Shown: piece after piece, positions 39,526 through 50,233 of the stretch
How the letters are laid out: every line of letters begins with the position of its first letter
Position numbering within the stretch: the stretch's first letter is position 1
Assembly (NCBI GenBank): GCA_037952775.1
Contig: JBANAY010000003.1
Span: 34,472,001-34,536,000 of the forward strand
DNA: 64,000 bases
From: Clonostachys chloroleuca
Lineage: Eukaryota > Ascomycota > Sordariomycetes > Hypocreales > Bionectriaceae
Reading direction: 5' to 3'
Translations under genes and position numbers: made by a program
The notes under the pieces: generated by a model
What the model saw: only the letters and a program-made list of their open reading frames with translations
What the model was told of the DNA's origin: nothing
The model's database searches: none

Positions 39526-41490
39526 GAGTATTAGGAGTATATTACTTCTAATTACTCTTAGTAATACTATATATAGAGTATATTGCTCTAGGTACTCCTA
39601 GATCTAAGGTAGGTCTATATATAATATATATAATCTATTAGGGAGGCCTTTATTTATAATAATTATTTATATCTATTATCTATAAGTACTAGATTATTTA
39701 TATCTTCTACTTATAATATAACTAATATAGTATAAGTATTTATACTATTTTAATTATAACTAAGTAGATCTATATATAATTAAATATAAACTCCTTATTA
39801 CACTATATAGGCTCTAATACTACTGTAGCTCCTAACTAGAGAGCTGTAGCAGGCCTTTTGCTATAGGTGGTTAGAGCACCTTTTGGGTATAATACTCCTA
39901 CTCTCTATTTTTTTTTAAATATTTATAATAATTAAACTACTTATTAGTATATTTTAATATATATCCCCCTTTAATATATAATTAAACTAACTAATTATTA
40001 TAATTAGATATAAATTCTATTTATTCTAACTAAACTAATTACTCAATTATATTTATATTTACTAAATATAGTTTTAATAAATTTATTCTAATAATTATTT
40101 TATATTATTATAAAGATAAATAATAATTATTTATTATTAGCTATTTTATCTATATAATATATAATATATAGTAACTATCTGAATATATCTATATACTATT
40201 TCTATATATCCTTCTCTATTCTATTATTAAATAGCTAATTAAGCTTTTTTTTTAAGATAGTTTAAACTATCTTAAATAATATAACTTTATCTATCTTAAT
40301 AGTTATTATAATTATTTATATCTAATTAAGTATATACTTTATTACTTTTTATACTAATTATAATACTATCTTCTTATTCTAAATATTCTATTTTATACTA
40401 TAGAGCTTAGTAATAGAGAGCCTCTATAAATATATTATCTAGTTAATAAACTTAAACTATCTATTAGATTTAAACTAGTTATTCCTAATTTAAATTATTA
40501 TCTATATTTTATATACCTCTTTAGCTATCTCCTCCTTAAAGAGTTTCTATACTTTTTCTATAACTAATTTAGATTATAGATAATTAATAGAACTAGTAAT
40601 CTCTCTATCTATACTAACTTAGAACTAATTACTTATAGCTCTTTAAGGAAAGAACTATTAATAATATATACTATTTATCTATAACTAGTTATAAACTTTT
40701 ATTATTTTCTTTCTAATATTATTACTCTTTTTCTAACTATTATTCTAATTATACTTCTTCTATAGATAAATATATATTCTTTACTCTATATAAATAATAT
40801 ACTAATATATCTAGTATTATAATCTATTAGTTCTAAGTAGAGAGATATATAGTACTAGCTCTATAATATATTATAATAATATATAGTTATATAGTTCCTC
40901 CTAATTCTATATAAGCTTATTAATAACTTATATAGCTATTTTAATTCTCTTTCTTTAGATTACTATAAATAATAGATATTAATTTTAAAGATAAAATTCT
41001 ATTTCTTTATTAATATAAGTAGATTAGTATTACTTATAGATAATAAATAGATATTATATAAAATAAATAAATAGCTCTATTATATTTAGTATAATACTAT
41101 AGATTATATAGTATTAAGATTAAATATATTAATAGAGTAGATTTTAAAGATAGTAGATAGTATAGATAAGAATCTTAATAAAGCTTAATTTAATTAAGCT
41201 TTTAGTTAAGATCTTATTAAGATATTAGATAAATAATATTTCTAGTAAAAATATTAAAAATATTAATTAAATATTAAATAAATAGATATTTTTTATAGGG
41301 TAATCTAAATTTCTAATTAATAGATTAATAAACCCTTAGTAATAGATTCTACTCTCTACCTTTTACTAGTATAAAAATTTATTTACTAAATTTTAATAGA
41401 TCCTACTAGGAACTATTATAGAATTACTAATAGTACTTATTTTAATTATTAGTATACCTATATTATATAAGCACTAAAAAATTTCCTATA
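39526..41490. mobile_element. AT-rich RIP-degraded block (right edge of first block)
   Basis: Extreme AT composition resumes after the minisatellite and partial LTR. The only feature I can delimit is the second copy of repeat R2. The block ends sharply at about 41.49 kb, where normal composition returns within a few tens of bases. Confidence 0.7.
40715..41435. repeat. Dispersed repeat R2, second copy
   Basis: Direct repeat of 37585-38262, with more AT-shifting and a few indels. The two copies bracket the minisatellite and partial LTR, about 3 kb apart. Confidence 0.65.
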
Positions 41491-42906
41491 TAAAATTAAT
41501 TATCAGCTGCCAGCCAACGCAGCTATAATTGTCAGGATAAAAGCACCTGTCGCTGGCCATAAGAAGGCGGGTTCTTTGTTGCTCAAACGTCGGCTAAAGT
41601 CGGAAGGCAAGGAAGAGAGATGACTTCTTGGCGTGAATTAGGTCAATTCGTCTTCCCCGTCCCCGGATCGGGCCCCGTAGTTCCCCGGGGTTATAACTAA
41701 TTGCCATCAAGGCCAAGGGGCATCCTGAACGTGATTGTTCAGTTTAGGATAGTATTTATATTAGGTAGTACAAGTATCCAGTCAGGCTGGTGCAGGCTAA
41801 GAAGGTCCAAGCCTCGGGTATAGTACAGCCAGAGCACATGATCCGATATTCACGCCTTTCGAATTTCTCTTAGGCTCGTCTCAGGTCTCAGTAAATCCTC
41901 ATCCAGAGGAAATGTGGGGGGGTCACTGAGGTCCGTGAGCCTAATAACCTAACCCACTCTTACCAGGTGCTCTAACTATTACTATTGCTTGGCCATTCCC
42001 AAACTAGACAACAAGCTCGTCCACAGCCCCAGGCTAAAGGCGGTAGAGGAAGAGGGGAATCAGGACCCAACTCCCATGATCAGGCGGAGCCTAAGTAGCC
42101 GCGTTAGCAGACAAGCGGCCCGTCGTGGCCGATCCCGCCCAGGGGTTTTAGTTTCACAACACTACAAATGCCCACCGCTCCTTGTGATCACTCAGATCTC
42201 CCTGACCTGACAGAGCCAGCATGCTGAACGTGGTGTAAGGTCATTGGTGTCAAGAAGATGCCGCGATTTTCAAGGCACGGTTTTGAACCCTTCTGGCTAC
42301 AAGAGCGAAAAGCAAGTGGGGATTGATTTGCTTGCGTAAGGAGGCAGCTATCCACTTTTCTGTCTGCGGAGTGTCCAAGATGAGGATGGAATAACGGAAT
42401 CGCGGAGACGAAGTTACACTGCCGTTTCGGAATGGCGGCAATGCGACCAGGCTTCAAGTCGAGCATGATGCCAGGGCTGCTGCACAATTAATAATATTGC
42501 TTGATTTCTCATCAGATCCTACCTTGGTAGGCTGCGAATCGTTTCAGCCGGTTCTTGTTGTAGGAAACCATTGGCTTTGACATGCCGGGAGGTCATATGA
42601 GCCTCCCAGAATCTTTCATATTCCGCTATTCCTTGGTAACACCGTAGTTGGACACTAACCGGGCGAGCTTGCTCGTTGATCAGTCTCAGGTGCCGATGTT
42701 AAGTGGTGTTGAAGCTGTAAATCTTGAGCTATAAAGAGCGATGACATCTTCTGCTTAACAGACACTTTCTCTTTTTCAACAGCACAATACGAATATCACA
42801 CTACCTCGCATTCACTGTTTCTCATACACAGCATTACAGACGGCAACTTGTTTTACGCATTCAACCATATACTCCAACTCAAACCATACCCAAACAACAA
42901 CTCATA
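41491..42906. other. Intergenic region and Old Yellow Enzyme promoter
   Basis: Normal-composition DNA between the AT-rich block and the Old Yellow Enzyme gene. Open frames at 41989-42210 and 42188-42487 have no recognisable features and are not called. A CT-rich, then A/C-rich leader runs from about 42765 to the start codon at 42907. Confidence 0.5.
42729..42736 (+). promoter_or_regulatory. TATA box candidate for the Old Yellow Enzyme gene
   Basis: CTATAAAG lies 171-178 bases upstream of the start codon and is followed by a pyrimidine-rich stretch, the usual layout of a fungal core promoter with a leader of about 130 bases. Confidence 0.45.
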
Positions 42907-44070
42907 ATGAGAGCTGGAAAGGTCCCAGCAGACAGCAAGCTCCTCCAGCCTATCAAGATCGGCAATACCCAGCTTCAGCACCGTATTGCCCTGGCGCCTC
43001 TTACCAGATACCGCAACGACGAGAACCACATTGTCAATTCTTTCGCCCAGAGGTACTACGGCGAGAGAGCCGCCACCCCCGGAACCCTGATCACCTCGGA
43101 AGCTACCGGCGTCTCCCTGCAGGATGCCGGCCGGCCTCACGGCCCCGCCATTGCTACCGATGAGCAGCAGGCCGCATGGAAGGAGGTCATTTCCGCCGTC
43201 CGCAAGAATGGCTCCGTGTGGTTCCAACAGCTCTGGGGCCAGGGCCGAGCCTCTGAACCGGAGTACCAGAAGAAGCGCGGGTACAAGTACCGGTCTTCTA
43301 GTGCTGTGCCCTTGTCGGAGGGTGGTGCCATCCCTGAGGCCATGACCGAGAAGGAGATCCAGAGATTCATCGACGACTTTGTTGCATCTGCCAAGCGGGT
43401 CATTGCTGCCGGCGGTGACGGCGTCGAGGTCCACGGTGCTCACGGGTACCTGATCGACCAGTTCACTTCCGACTCGGTCAACAAGCGTACTGACAAATGG
43501 GGCGGCTCCGTCGAGAATCGTTCCCGCCTCTTGCTTGAGGTTGTCAAGGCCGCCTGCGCTGCCATCGGCCCTGAGCGCGTTGCTGTCCGCCTCTCTCCCT
43601 TCGCCACCTACCAGGGCGCCGTATCCTCCGACATCGTTGCCCAGTACAGCTACATTGTTCGTGAGCTCAAGGCCATCGGCCCCTTGGCCTACCTCTCTCT
43701 GGTTGAGCCCCGCGGCGACCCAGAAACGATGTTCTCCAATGACCCAGACGTGGAGGGCCAGAATCTCGACTTCATCCTGAATATCTGGAATAACCACTCC
43801 CCCGTTGTGGTCGCCGGCGCGTACACTCCCGCCTCCGCAGCTGCGGTCCTAGAGAGTCACTACGCCAAATGGGACGTCATCGTCGCCTTCGGCCGGGCTT
43901 TCTTGGCGACCCCTGACTTTGTCTGGCGTGCGAAGAACGGCGTGGCTCCTAACGAGTACCACCGCGAGAGCTTCTACACTCCTGCAACTGAAGTTGGGTA
44001 TAATGACTACCCATTCAGCGCCGATTATATTGATGCTCGCAGAAACGAGGTCCTAGAGAGCCTCGCCTAA
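42907..44070 (+). CDS. Old Yellow Enzyme family NAD(P)H:flavin oxidoreductase
   Basis: A 387-residue single-exon FMN protein that would reduce activated C=C bonds of enals and enones with NAD(P)H. The TIM-barrel signatures are in order: LLQPIKIGNTQLQHRIALAP and LTRYR at the N-terminus, TLITSEAT, VWFQQLWGQGRA, GVEVHGAHGYLIDQF with the substrate-binding His176/His179 pair, TDKWGGSVENRSRLL, and an FMN-phosphate region at VVVAGAY then VAFGRAFLATPDF. The length is normal. Codons are strongly biased to C/G in third position, unlike the AT-leaning genes further right, which suggests high expression or a different history. Members act in stress detoxification and in secondary metabolism, but nothing here fixes the substrate. 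Confidence 0.92.
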   Translation: MRAGKVPADSKLLQPIKIGNTQLQHRIALAPLTRYRNDENHIVNSFAQRYYGERAATPGTLITSEATGVSLQDAGRPHGPAIATDEQQAAWKEVISAVRKNGSVWFQQLWGQGRASEPEYQKKRGYKYRSSSAVPLSEGGAIPEAMTEKEIQRFIDDFVASAKRVIAAGGDGVEVHGAHGYLIDQFTSDSVNKRTDKWGGSVENRSRLLLEVVKAACAAIGPERVAVRLSPFATYQGAVSSDIVAQYSYIVRELKAIGPLAYLSLVEPRGDPETMFSNDPDVEGQNLDFILNIWNNHSPVVVAGAYTPASAAAVLESHYAKWDVIVAFGRAFLATPDFVWRAKNGVAPNEYHRESFYTPATEVGYNDYPFSADYIDARRNEVLESLA

Positions 44071-44588
44071 AGATATCGAATATGTATGAACTAGACCTTG
44101 TTAGAATACCCAGTATTTCGAGCAAGACGCAACGTGGAGGGGGTACTTGTAAATGTGTAAGAGATGGATGATAGGAGATTTTGAATGATATTTACGAATT
44201 ATTCATTAATATCCCCGCGTCCAATATACTTACTCACTCAGTGAAGCGACCTTTGAACCAGAATTCTATCAATTTGATTTTTAGGTTATTAATAAAGCTG
44301 ATACTCCATTCTTTCGCGACCTAGTCCAAATTGTTTTAAAATGAGAGCAGTTCCTGGACAATCGCTCGCGAGCTTCATACATTTTCAATTCATTTGACTC
44401 CTACTGATATAGGGTGGCTCATTCGTGAGGCAAAAAAGGTCAATTCGATATTTAGGGGTTTTATAATTGGCTGATGGGAGACCTAGGCGCTGTCTTTCTG
44501 ATCAAATACTTGCCTATCATGCCAGTGCTGGCGCTCCAGAATTTTGCAGAATCTCGATTTTTAATATCTTCGTTTGCTGTTTTCCACA
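44071..44588. other. Intergenic region 3' of the Old Yellow Enzyme gene
   Basis: It holds the 3' UTR of the oxidoreductase gene and then unremarkable DNA up to the end of the NRPS fragment. I see no gene. Confidence 0.4.
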
Positions 44589-44930
44589 CTAGAAGCTCGA
44601 CCAGATGGCTGCCTCTGTAGGCTCATACAAGTTCCAGACTGAATTTGCGCAGGACAGTAGATTCTGCGCCAGCGTCCGTGGCAACTTGTCGCCGTTGGAT
44701 ATCAGATTCGACAAGCGGGGGATTTCCTGCAGTCCGTGGTCTAGCAGGATCTGTCATATTATTGGCGTGGTCTGCATAGTTGTGATGTGATATTGCCTCA
44801 TTAAACCAAGCAATGCCTTTGGAGTGCTGATATCTGGTGCCTGAGCTAGGACAATGGAAGCACCACACAAGAGAGGCAAGAAGAGCTCCAGGACCGCGAT
44901 GTCAGAGAAAATAAGTGTGATGGCCACCAC
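44589..44930 (-). pseudogene. Broken NRPS adenylation-domain fragment
   Basis: About 113 codons on the minus strand match the core of a non-ribosomal peptide synthetase adenylation domain: AITLIFSDIAVLELFLPLLC, GASIVLAQAPDISTPKALL, QYHITTMQTTPII and later SVWNLYEPTEAAIWSS, the A5 region where active domains have NLYGPTE. A TGA at 44752-44754 stands where a Trp codon is expected after TTPII, and the piece ends at TAG 44589-44591. The N-terminal part of the domain, the thiolation and the condensation domains are all absent. The fragment begins precisely where the adjacent MFS transporter homology stops, so it is a relic joined by rearrangement. It cannot function as a synthetase. Confidence 0.8.
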
Positions 44931-45644
44931 ACCATTGGCATAATAGTGTAAGCTCTCGCTGCAGCCAATGCAAGTCAGCCAACCGTCCACTTGTAAAGCA
45001 ACGCACTGCAAGGCGCAAAACTTACGCTGCTGTTCCTTTACTGTCACCAGCTCCGCAACTGTGGTCTGTAGGACACCAATATTACTGCTCTCCAAATTAG
45101 CCTGATAATCTAAATGTAGCAAGAGACTCTCTGGTTGGGGGACGGCGAACCCGTTAAGAAGCCCTCCCAGGGCGCGGGCGATCAGAGCAACAGGCAGATT
45201 CGGGGCGAAGCCAAAGATCAACACGCTCAATGCGGTACCGGCTAAGCCAAAGAGAAGGACGGGCTTGCGACCGATCTTGTCACTCAACCTCCCCCATAAG
45301 ACGCCGGTCGCAAATTCGGCGAGGGTGAAGGCCGATGTGACCATGCCGGCATAGACGGAGATTTTGCTCGAATGATTGGTGATGTGAAAATCCTCAATCA
45401 TGTAGTAAATGTAAGGGAAGATGGACATGAAAGCGATTGCCTCACAAATCCTGCAGCAAGCTGTACACACATGTCAGCACGCCTGTGCGGTGCTCATCAC
45501 GACGATGACGAGCCAGTCGCCGGGTAAATGATATAGCCTACCTAGAACGATCATGTGTTTCGTTGGGAAAGGCGGTGTAGCCTTGTTTTCACGACGTCTT
45601 GAGCCGCGCCCGCCGGCATCGGCCAATGTGCCGTAACGTCTCAT
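44927..45644 (-). pseudogene. MFS transporter, 3'-truncated at a fusion junction
   Basis: Minus-strand exons 45644-45542, 45460-45026 and 44958-44927 join in frame. They encode the first third of a major facilitator superfamily permease: a soluble N-terminus (MRRYGTLADAGGRGSRRREN), TM1 (MIVLACCRICEAIAFMSIFP), TM2, the signature motif A loop GRLSDKIGRKPVLL, TM3-TM4 (LSVLIFGFAPNLPVALIARA) and NIGVLQTTVAELVTVKEQQ followed across the intron by PRAYTIMPMVW. At that Trp codon (44929-44927) the homology stops and the NRPS fragment begins. The type resembles fungal Zrt/ZRC-like or DHA1-type exporters. With only about four of twelve helices left, it is a pseudogene. Confidence 0.8.
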
Positions 45645-46461
45645 CGTTGCACGGAATGATACAGCTGAGCTTGCTGTGTATAGGTAGTCAAAAACCGACG
45701 CCCTCTCAAATCGTCCGGCTTGCAGTATGCCTACTGCAGAACATGTATCTTGCACATCGCAAAATTCGGTATATTGGTTGCAGTTCCCCTGGTCGATCAG
45801 CAAGAAAATCCAGGCATGTTGGGTGTATACTCACAGAAACCAAGCCATACCACTCCGTATCGCCCGCGGCTGTTGATACAGGATGGGGCATTTGTATCGC
45901 TGGTAGCAATTAAAAGCCGTTACAGACTGCAAAGCAAAAGAGCCGCACACCAGCACTAGGCAGAGGCAAAAAATTCGGTCAAATTGGTAATTCACAACGG
46001 CCATCATAAGCTGGGTGCCCAAGCCTGCTATATGCCTAAAGGGGGCTTAGACGTGCTGCTTAAGCTGTCTTGGGGTTCGGTCTCGACCATGCGTGGCTTG
46101 AGAAAAAGAAAGTAATCGTGCGATAGTTATGCTCTGAACCGTGCAGCGGTGCCTCTGGTCCTTCATCCGATTGGCTGCTGTTGCCAGAGTCTATGGTAAC
46201 AGCAGCGTTGCAGTCTGCAACAAATCTCCGTACGGAGATCGAGCACGCGCTGAACGTTGTCACTAACAAGGGCAAGAAACTGTCCCTCCCTCGGGGCTCA
46301 AGGTAGTGGCCAACAACCCAAGACTCAGCCCGATGGCCCAGAATTAGGGTGTGGCCCAGAATTAGGTTCAATAGCAGAAATAGGCTAAGTGGCCCAGAAT
46401 TTGGGGCCTGTGGTCCCAGAATTGGACATTGGTGCCATGGAACTGGTCGTAGCGGCCGACG
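45645..46461. other. Intergenic region between two minus-strand genes
   Basis: No convincing gene. Several small frames on both strands lack recognisable features. It contains the CCCAGAATT repeat annotated separately. Confidence 0.4.
46335..46424. repeat. Four copies of a CCCAGAATT motif
   Basis: GGCCCAGAATTA at 46335 and again at 46353, GGCCCAGAATTT at 46391 and GTCCCAGAATTG at 46413. Spacing is irregular (18, 38 and 22 bases). The repeats lie immediately downstream of the orphan gene on the minus strand. Confidence 0.55.
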
Positions 46462-47436
46462 CTACCAGTAGATGGACCGTGCTTTCATTACCGTCGATCT
46501 GGTGGCATCGTGGGTCTTCTTCTGCCTCCGTTTGGAAGCTCTGTTTACAACAAGTTCTGGCTCGAGAGTTGAAGTGTCCTCATTCGGCGTGGCATTCGTC
46601 TGTACGCTGGTTCGTTTTCGCTTGGGCCTTGGCGGCTGCTCTTCAACAGAAGCCATGTGGACGCCCTCATTCGAGGATCCATCTGCGTCTTCGAGTACGG
46701 TATCGGCGCTTGCCTTTTCCTGCCTCTTCGCGCTCTGTCTTGGTATGTCACATGTTCGGGTCGATTGCTGTGGCTGCTGTTCGGGATCTGCGCCTAGCTC
46801 AGCTTCTGCTCGTTTTCGTTTCGGCGCTCGGGAATGCTGCGCCGCGGGTATAGGCCTCTTGTCGTTCTTCGGTCGCTCATCATGCATTAATGGAGGTTGA
46901 TTCGGTGATGAAGATGCGGGATCAATGTTCGTCTTCGTGTTGGCGTTGCGTTCCTCGCGACGCTCCCGAATCAATTTGGCAAGATCCTCCGTCAGGAACC
47001 GGGACCAGAACATGACCAAGGCAGACATTGAGCAATGTCGAAAGAAGGTGACTGCTGGACCCCATAGTTCCCTTCCCAGCAGGCTTGGCTTGCCCGTTAG
47101 GTGTATTGTGGTGTCGTCAAAGGCGTTGAGCAGCTCCTTGGTACGCTGCTTCTTGCGCTGGTCGAGCAGCCGGTGGAATTCTTCGCGTGTTGAGGCCTCA
47201 TTGGCCGCCGCGTGGACATCGTAGAAGAAGCCCGTGAAGTCCTGGAGTGGGATTTCGATGGTGTTGTGTTGGTAATGTAGTGTAGTGAAGATCTCCTCGA
47301 GGTCGTAGTCGAACTTCCAGGCAGGCCAGATCCAATTGCGGTCTTGGTCCCAGTCGACCCCTCTGTTCACGGGATCCATGATGTTGATTGTTGTTGGCGT
47401 GAAGGGTTTGGCCGGATGGGTTTGGCGGCAGCACAT
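46462..47436 (-). CDS. Hypothetical basic protein, lineage-restricted
   Basis: An uninterrupted 324-codon frame with ATGs at 47436 and, 19 codons later, at 47379 (MDPVNRGVDWDQDRNW). The second start looks better because the conserved-looking part begins there. The N-terminal half (YDLEEIFTTLHYQHNTIEIP, LLGRELWGPAVTFFRHCSMS, ALVMFWSRFL) is aromatic-rich and probably a folded helical domain. The C-terminal half is disordered and Glu/Lys/Arg-rich, with basic clusters APKRKRAEAE, RPKRKRTSVQ and ASKRRQKK that resemble nuclear localisation signals. I do not recognise a family. It could be a nuclear protein, but that is inferred only from the basic clusters. Confidence 0.6.
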   Translation of the reverse strand: MCCRQTHPAKPFTPTTINIMDPVNRGVDWDQDRNWIWPAWKFDYDLEEIFTTLHYQHNTIEIPLQDFTGFFYDVHAAANEASTREEFHRLLDQRKKQRTKELLNAFDDTTIHLTGKPSLLGRELWGPAVTFFRHCSMSALVMFWSRFLTEDLAKLIRERREERNANTKTNIDPASSSPNQPPLMHDERPKNDKRPIPAAQHSRAPKRKRAEAELGADPEQQPQQSTRTCDIPRQSAKRQEKASADTVLEDADGSSNEGVHMASVEEQPPRPKRKRTSVQTNATPNEDTSTLEPELVVNRASKRRQKKTHDATRSTVMKARSIYW

Positions 47437-48410
47437 GTGCTTTGGACGGAGGCCTGTATTTTTAGCGCCCTTCTACACGAAAATGCGTCCTGACTGGCTG
47501 TCTCCACAATAAATGCGCTGATCTCCAAGGAGTCTACACCCATCAAAGTGCGAACAACATCGCGCCTCAGTAGACGGCCATGGTAAACCGTGCGCTTTCA
47601 GCCACATGACGGTTCATCGCTATAACGATCGCTCGCGATGCGACGGATGTACTAGCCAAACGTGTAGGACAGCCTACGTGTAAACCAGCCAAAATTTTTG
47701 GATAGTATACTATGTTCCCGATACTTGGATCCAGAGGCTGCCTAAAACATGGCCTTAGTGGCAAGTTCTCTTAAGATATGCCCAAATCCGGGGTGGGGAG
47801 CGATAGAGGGCAATTCTGTCTGGAATCGGAAGTGTTGTGGTTTTTGTTATGGCATGCCTTCTGATGACGGGTCGTGCGGGAGGTGATCTCAACGAAGAGA
47901 GCAGAGAGAACAGGTTAGATGTCTTACGATACGGCTACGGCAAGTAGGGAGGCTCCGAAGGGCACGACGCGGAAGGCACGAAGGATATGGGAAAGGCTAC
48001 CGTATCCAGCAACCAACATGCCAGTTAGAATACACGTATGTAGTATAAATCCAGTTGAATCAATCAATCAAACCTCGAGAATCTGCATGACTAGTCCCTA
48101 CAGATATGCCCTTTTCAAGGAGACCAGACTTCTCGCTGAGAATGTCAGTGGTGGCGCGAGCTTCCGCTGACACCAGGATTTGTGTCTTTTCTTCGTGCAC
48201 ATCTAAGTAAAAGTAAATCCACGGCCTACAGTGGGTGGGTACAGTACAGTGGAGAGTTGCTGCCTAAGTCCGCGATAACTTTATTAAGTCCGGCATCGAT
48301 GTTAAATATATATACGCTGTATAGCTTACCAAAAGATGAAGAATATTACCCCTCAATGCAATCTACTCTGAGTACGGGCCTCTCTATCTTTTCAATTACC
48401 TCATACCACA
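47437..48410. other. Intergenic, divergent promoter region
   Basis: About 1 kb between the minus-strand orphan gene and the plus-strand NTF2-like gene. A TATATATA string lies at 48306-48313, about 100 bases upstream of the latter. No coding region is convincing. Confidence 0.4.
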
Positions 48411-48982
48411 ATGTCTGATCAATCTACTCCATCCTCAGAGACTCTAATCGCCACGGCTAAGGCGTTTTTCAAGGTGTTTGATGCCTTAGACCCAAGCACC
48501 ATTGAACATGTCCAGACGGACAGCTACAAGCATCAAATGGCACCGGCCTCCCTTGGCCTGCCGGCCATCTTTACCAAACAGACTTTTGCTGAGCACCTAG
48601 GGCGACTCGGTGGGGCGCTGAGCAACTTTCCCATGACCCTAATCAAGACATACGCCAACCCAACCCTCAGCCAAGTAACCATCTGGGCAAAGAGCGCACC
48701 TATCTTCCGCGAAAACTTGAAGGACGGTAACCCAGGGGATTGGAACATCAAAAATGAATACATCTGGGTGCTTACCATGGACAAGAGTGGTCGGAAGGTA
48801 GATGAGGTGCTCGAGTTTCTGGATAGCAAGACCACCGAGCTTCTCATGCCGCTCGTCTTCCGCGCACTTGGAAATAAGGCCAAGATCGATGGGACGCCCG
48901 AAACTGGTAGGCGCTGCCTCGCTGTCCAAAGTTGTGAATGTCTGTAACTGACATGAAGTGACCATCCATAGGGCCCCAGTAA
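48411..48982 (+). CDS. NTF2/SnoaL-like fold protein
   Basis: Starting at ATG 48411 the protein begins MSDQSTPSSETLIATAKAFF and has the cone-shaped NTF2-like layout: an N-terminal helix with a DALDPSTIEHVQTDSYKHQM segment, PASLGLPAIFTKQTFAEHL, then beta strands ending NEYIWVLTMD and GRKVDEVLEFLDS. Fungal members of this type include small isomerases or cyclases of secondary metabolite clusters and many proteins of unknown role. Unspliced, the frame ends at 48947 (178 residues). A GTAGGC donor at 48907, an internal CTGAC and a CATAG acceptor at 48971 offer a 65-base intron that would end the protein with ETGPQ at 48982 (168 residues). I prefer the spliced form. The substrate is unknown. Confidence 0.65.
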
Positions 48983-49128
48983 ATGGGCATCAGGAGTAGA
49001 CGACCTGGGATAGGATCAACTCTTCTGGTGGTGTCAAAAGGAGTGTAATTAGCATCCTCATCCTGTCCCTACCATTTCATCATAGTCCAGTATGCCAGCT
49101 AGCATATAAACCACTCGTTATTTCAGCT

Positions 49129-49698
49129 ATGCATTTGAATCAGAGGAGACAACTTGTCATAACGAGATCTCAAGACTCAAGACCCAGCCGGGCATGGTTG
49201 ATGGCAAGGTGCCAGATTTTGAAAGGAAATGCCAATTGCTCCGAGAGACAATCCAAAGTGCTGGGTCTGTATGTGGTGGAAAGACGTGGAATCACAATTA
49301 TCGTATACTCGCCCGAAGCGGGCAAGAGCTCTAACGATCACGTCATGGTGCGCATGGACTAGAAGCTGAGTGGTCCCACTCAGCACGATGCCACTGGCTC
49401 TTCCAATTCGATTTTCGGACAGCCCCAATTTGCCGAGGAACCGTCTCTTGGTCACACGAACTCGGTTGAGTTGCCCAAGGAAGAGTTTGAAGCCGCCATA
49501 GCAAAGAACGGCGGCGGCAAGGAGGATCCCGACCAGTACTTACTGAAAAGGGAGTTCTCCATAATGGAGACCGTGGTCAAGTACCTGGCCATCATCCCTC
49601 TGAGCATCGATAGAAACCACATTAGCAACTTCTTTTACTAGGGATTGATGCAAGATGGCAAAATGTCTATGTTACACGTGATATCCGTCAAAAGCAAG
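49129..49698 (+). pseudogene. Eroded ORF of unknown function with two in-frame TAG codons
   Basis: One frame stays open from 49129 to about 49698 apart from TAG at 49360-49362 and at 49639-49641. Between them it reads plausible protein such as SIFGQPQFAEEPSLGHTNSV and EFSIMETVVKYLAIIPLSID. A GTGAGT follows at 49699, like a splice donor. Both stops could be former Trp codons (TGG to TAG). I do not recognise the protein, and a chance open frame is possible. Confidence 0.3.
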
Positions 49699-49801
49699 GT
49701 GAGTGACAATAGCCAGAGATATCGATGTGCGTTGATATCCAATGCCGGAAGGAACAGAACTGATTGGTCTGTGATACACGAATGTCAAGGTCTACAGAGT
49801 C

Positions 49802-49863
49802 GTTAAGAAGCCGGAGTTGCGGACGGGTTCTTGTTAAAAAGCCGGAGTTGCGGACGGGTTCTC
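49802..49863. repeat. 31-bp tandem duplication
   Basis: Two copies of a 31-base unit (49802-49832 and 49833-49863) containing AGCCGGAGTTGCGGACGGGT, differing at two positions. It is local and recent-looking, lies in non-coding DNA, and shows no RIP-type change between copies. Confidence 0.7.
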
Positions 49864-50233
49864 GGGAAAGGTCAAGTCAATAACAAATATAGCTCATCTA
49901 GGACGAACCCTCAAATCCTCATCCCGATAGTCGCCCCGCCAAGCTTCACTCTAAAGTCCGATATTATTTATTCTGCTGTTACAGACTAAACTCCGACCGA
50001 GAAAAGTGACGTCAAAGGTGGAAAGACACGGCGAATTAAGGAAGCTGGAATCAATACGGAGTTTACTAAAAGTTAGACCCTAAGTCCGAATCATATTCTG
50101 CGGTCTGGCCCAATTCTCCACGGTCTTGGAGCTAGAAAGTATTACTGTATCTCATTCCCATCAGTTAACGAAACTCTACTATGCCACTCCCTAGTGAAGA
50201 AGAATTGTTTGTACAAAGTCAAAGATAACAACA

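Larger units (their letters stand above)
48983..50233. other. Region with an eroded ORF and a short tandem duplication
   Basis: No intact gene. The broken frame at 49129-49698 and the 31-bp duplication at 49802-49863 are listed separately. The last 250 bases form the promoter of the NAD(P)-binding protein gene. Confidence 0.4.

Noticed and set aside
39800..39900. Possible tRNA-like fold
   Set aside because: A GC-richer patch with short complementary pieces lacks a T-loop consensus and the A and B boxes.
42853..43797. 314-codon minus-strand frame opposite the Old Yellow Enzyme gene
   Set aside because: Long antisense frames are common in GC3-rich genes. The plus strand carries every family signature, while this one has only Gly/Val/Leu-rich text.
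46389..46900. Two plus-strand frames opposite the orphan basic protein
   Set aside because: They are Ser/Cys/Phe-rich mirrors of the basic minus-strand text, with no motif of their own.
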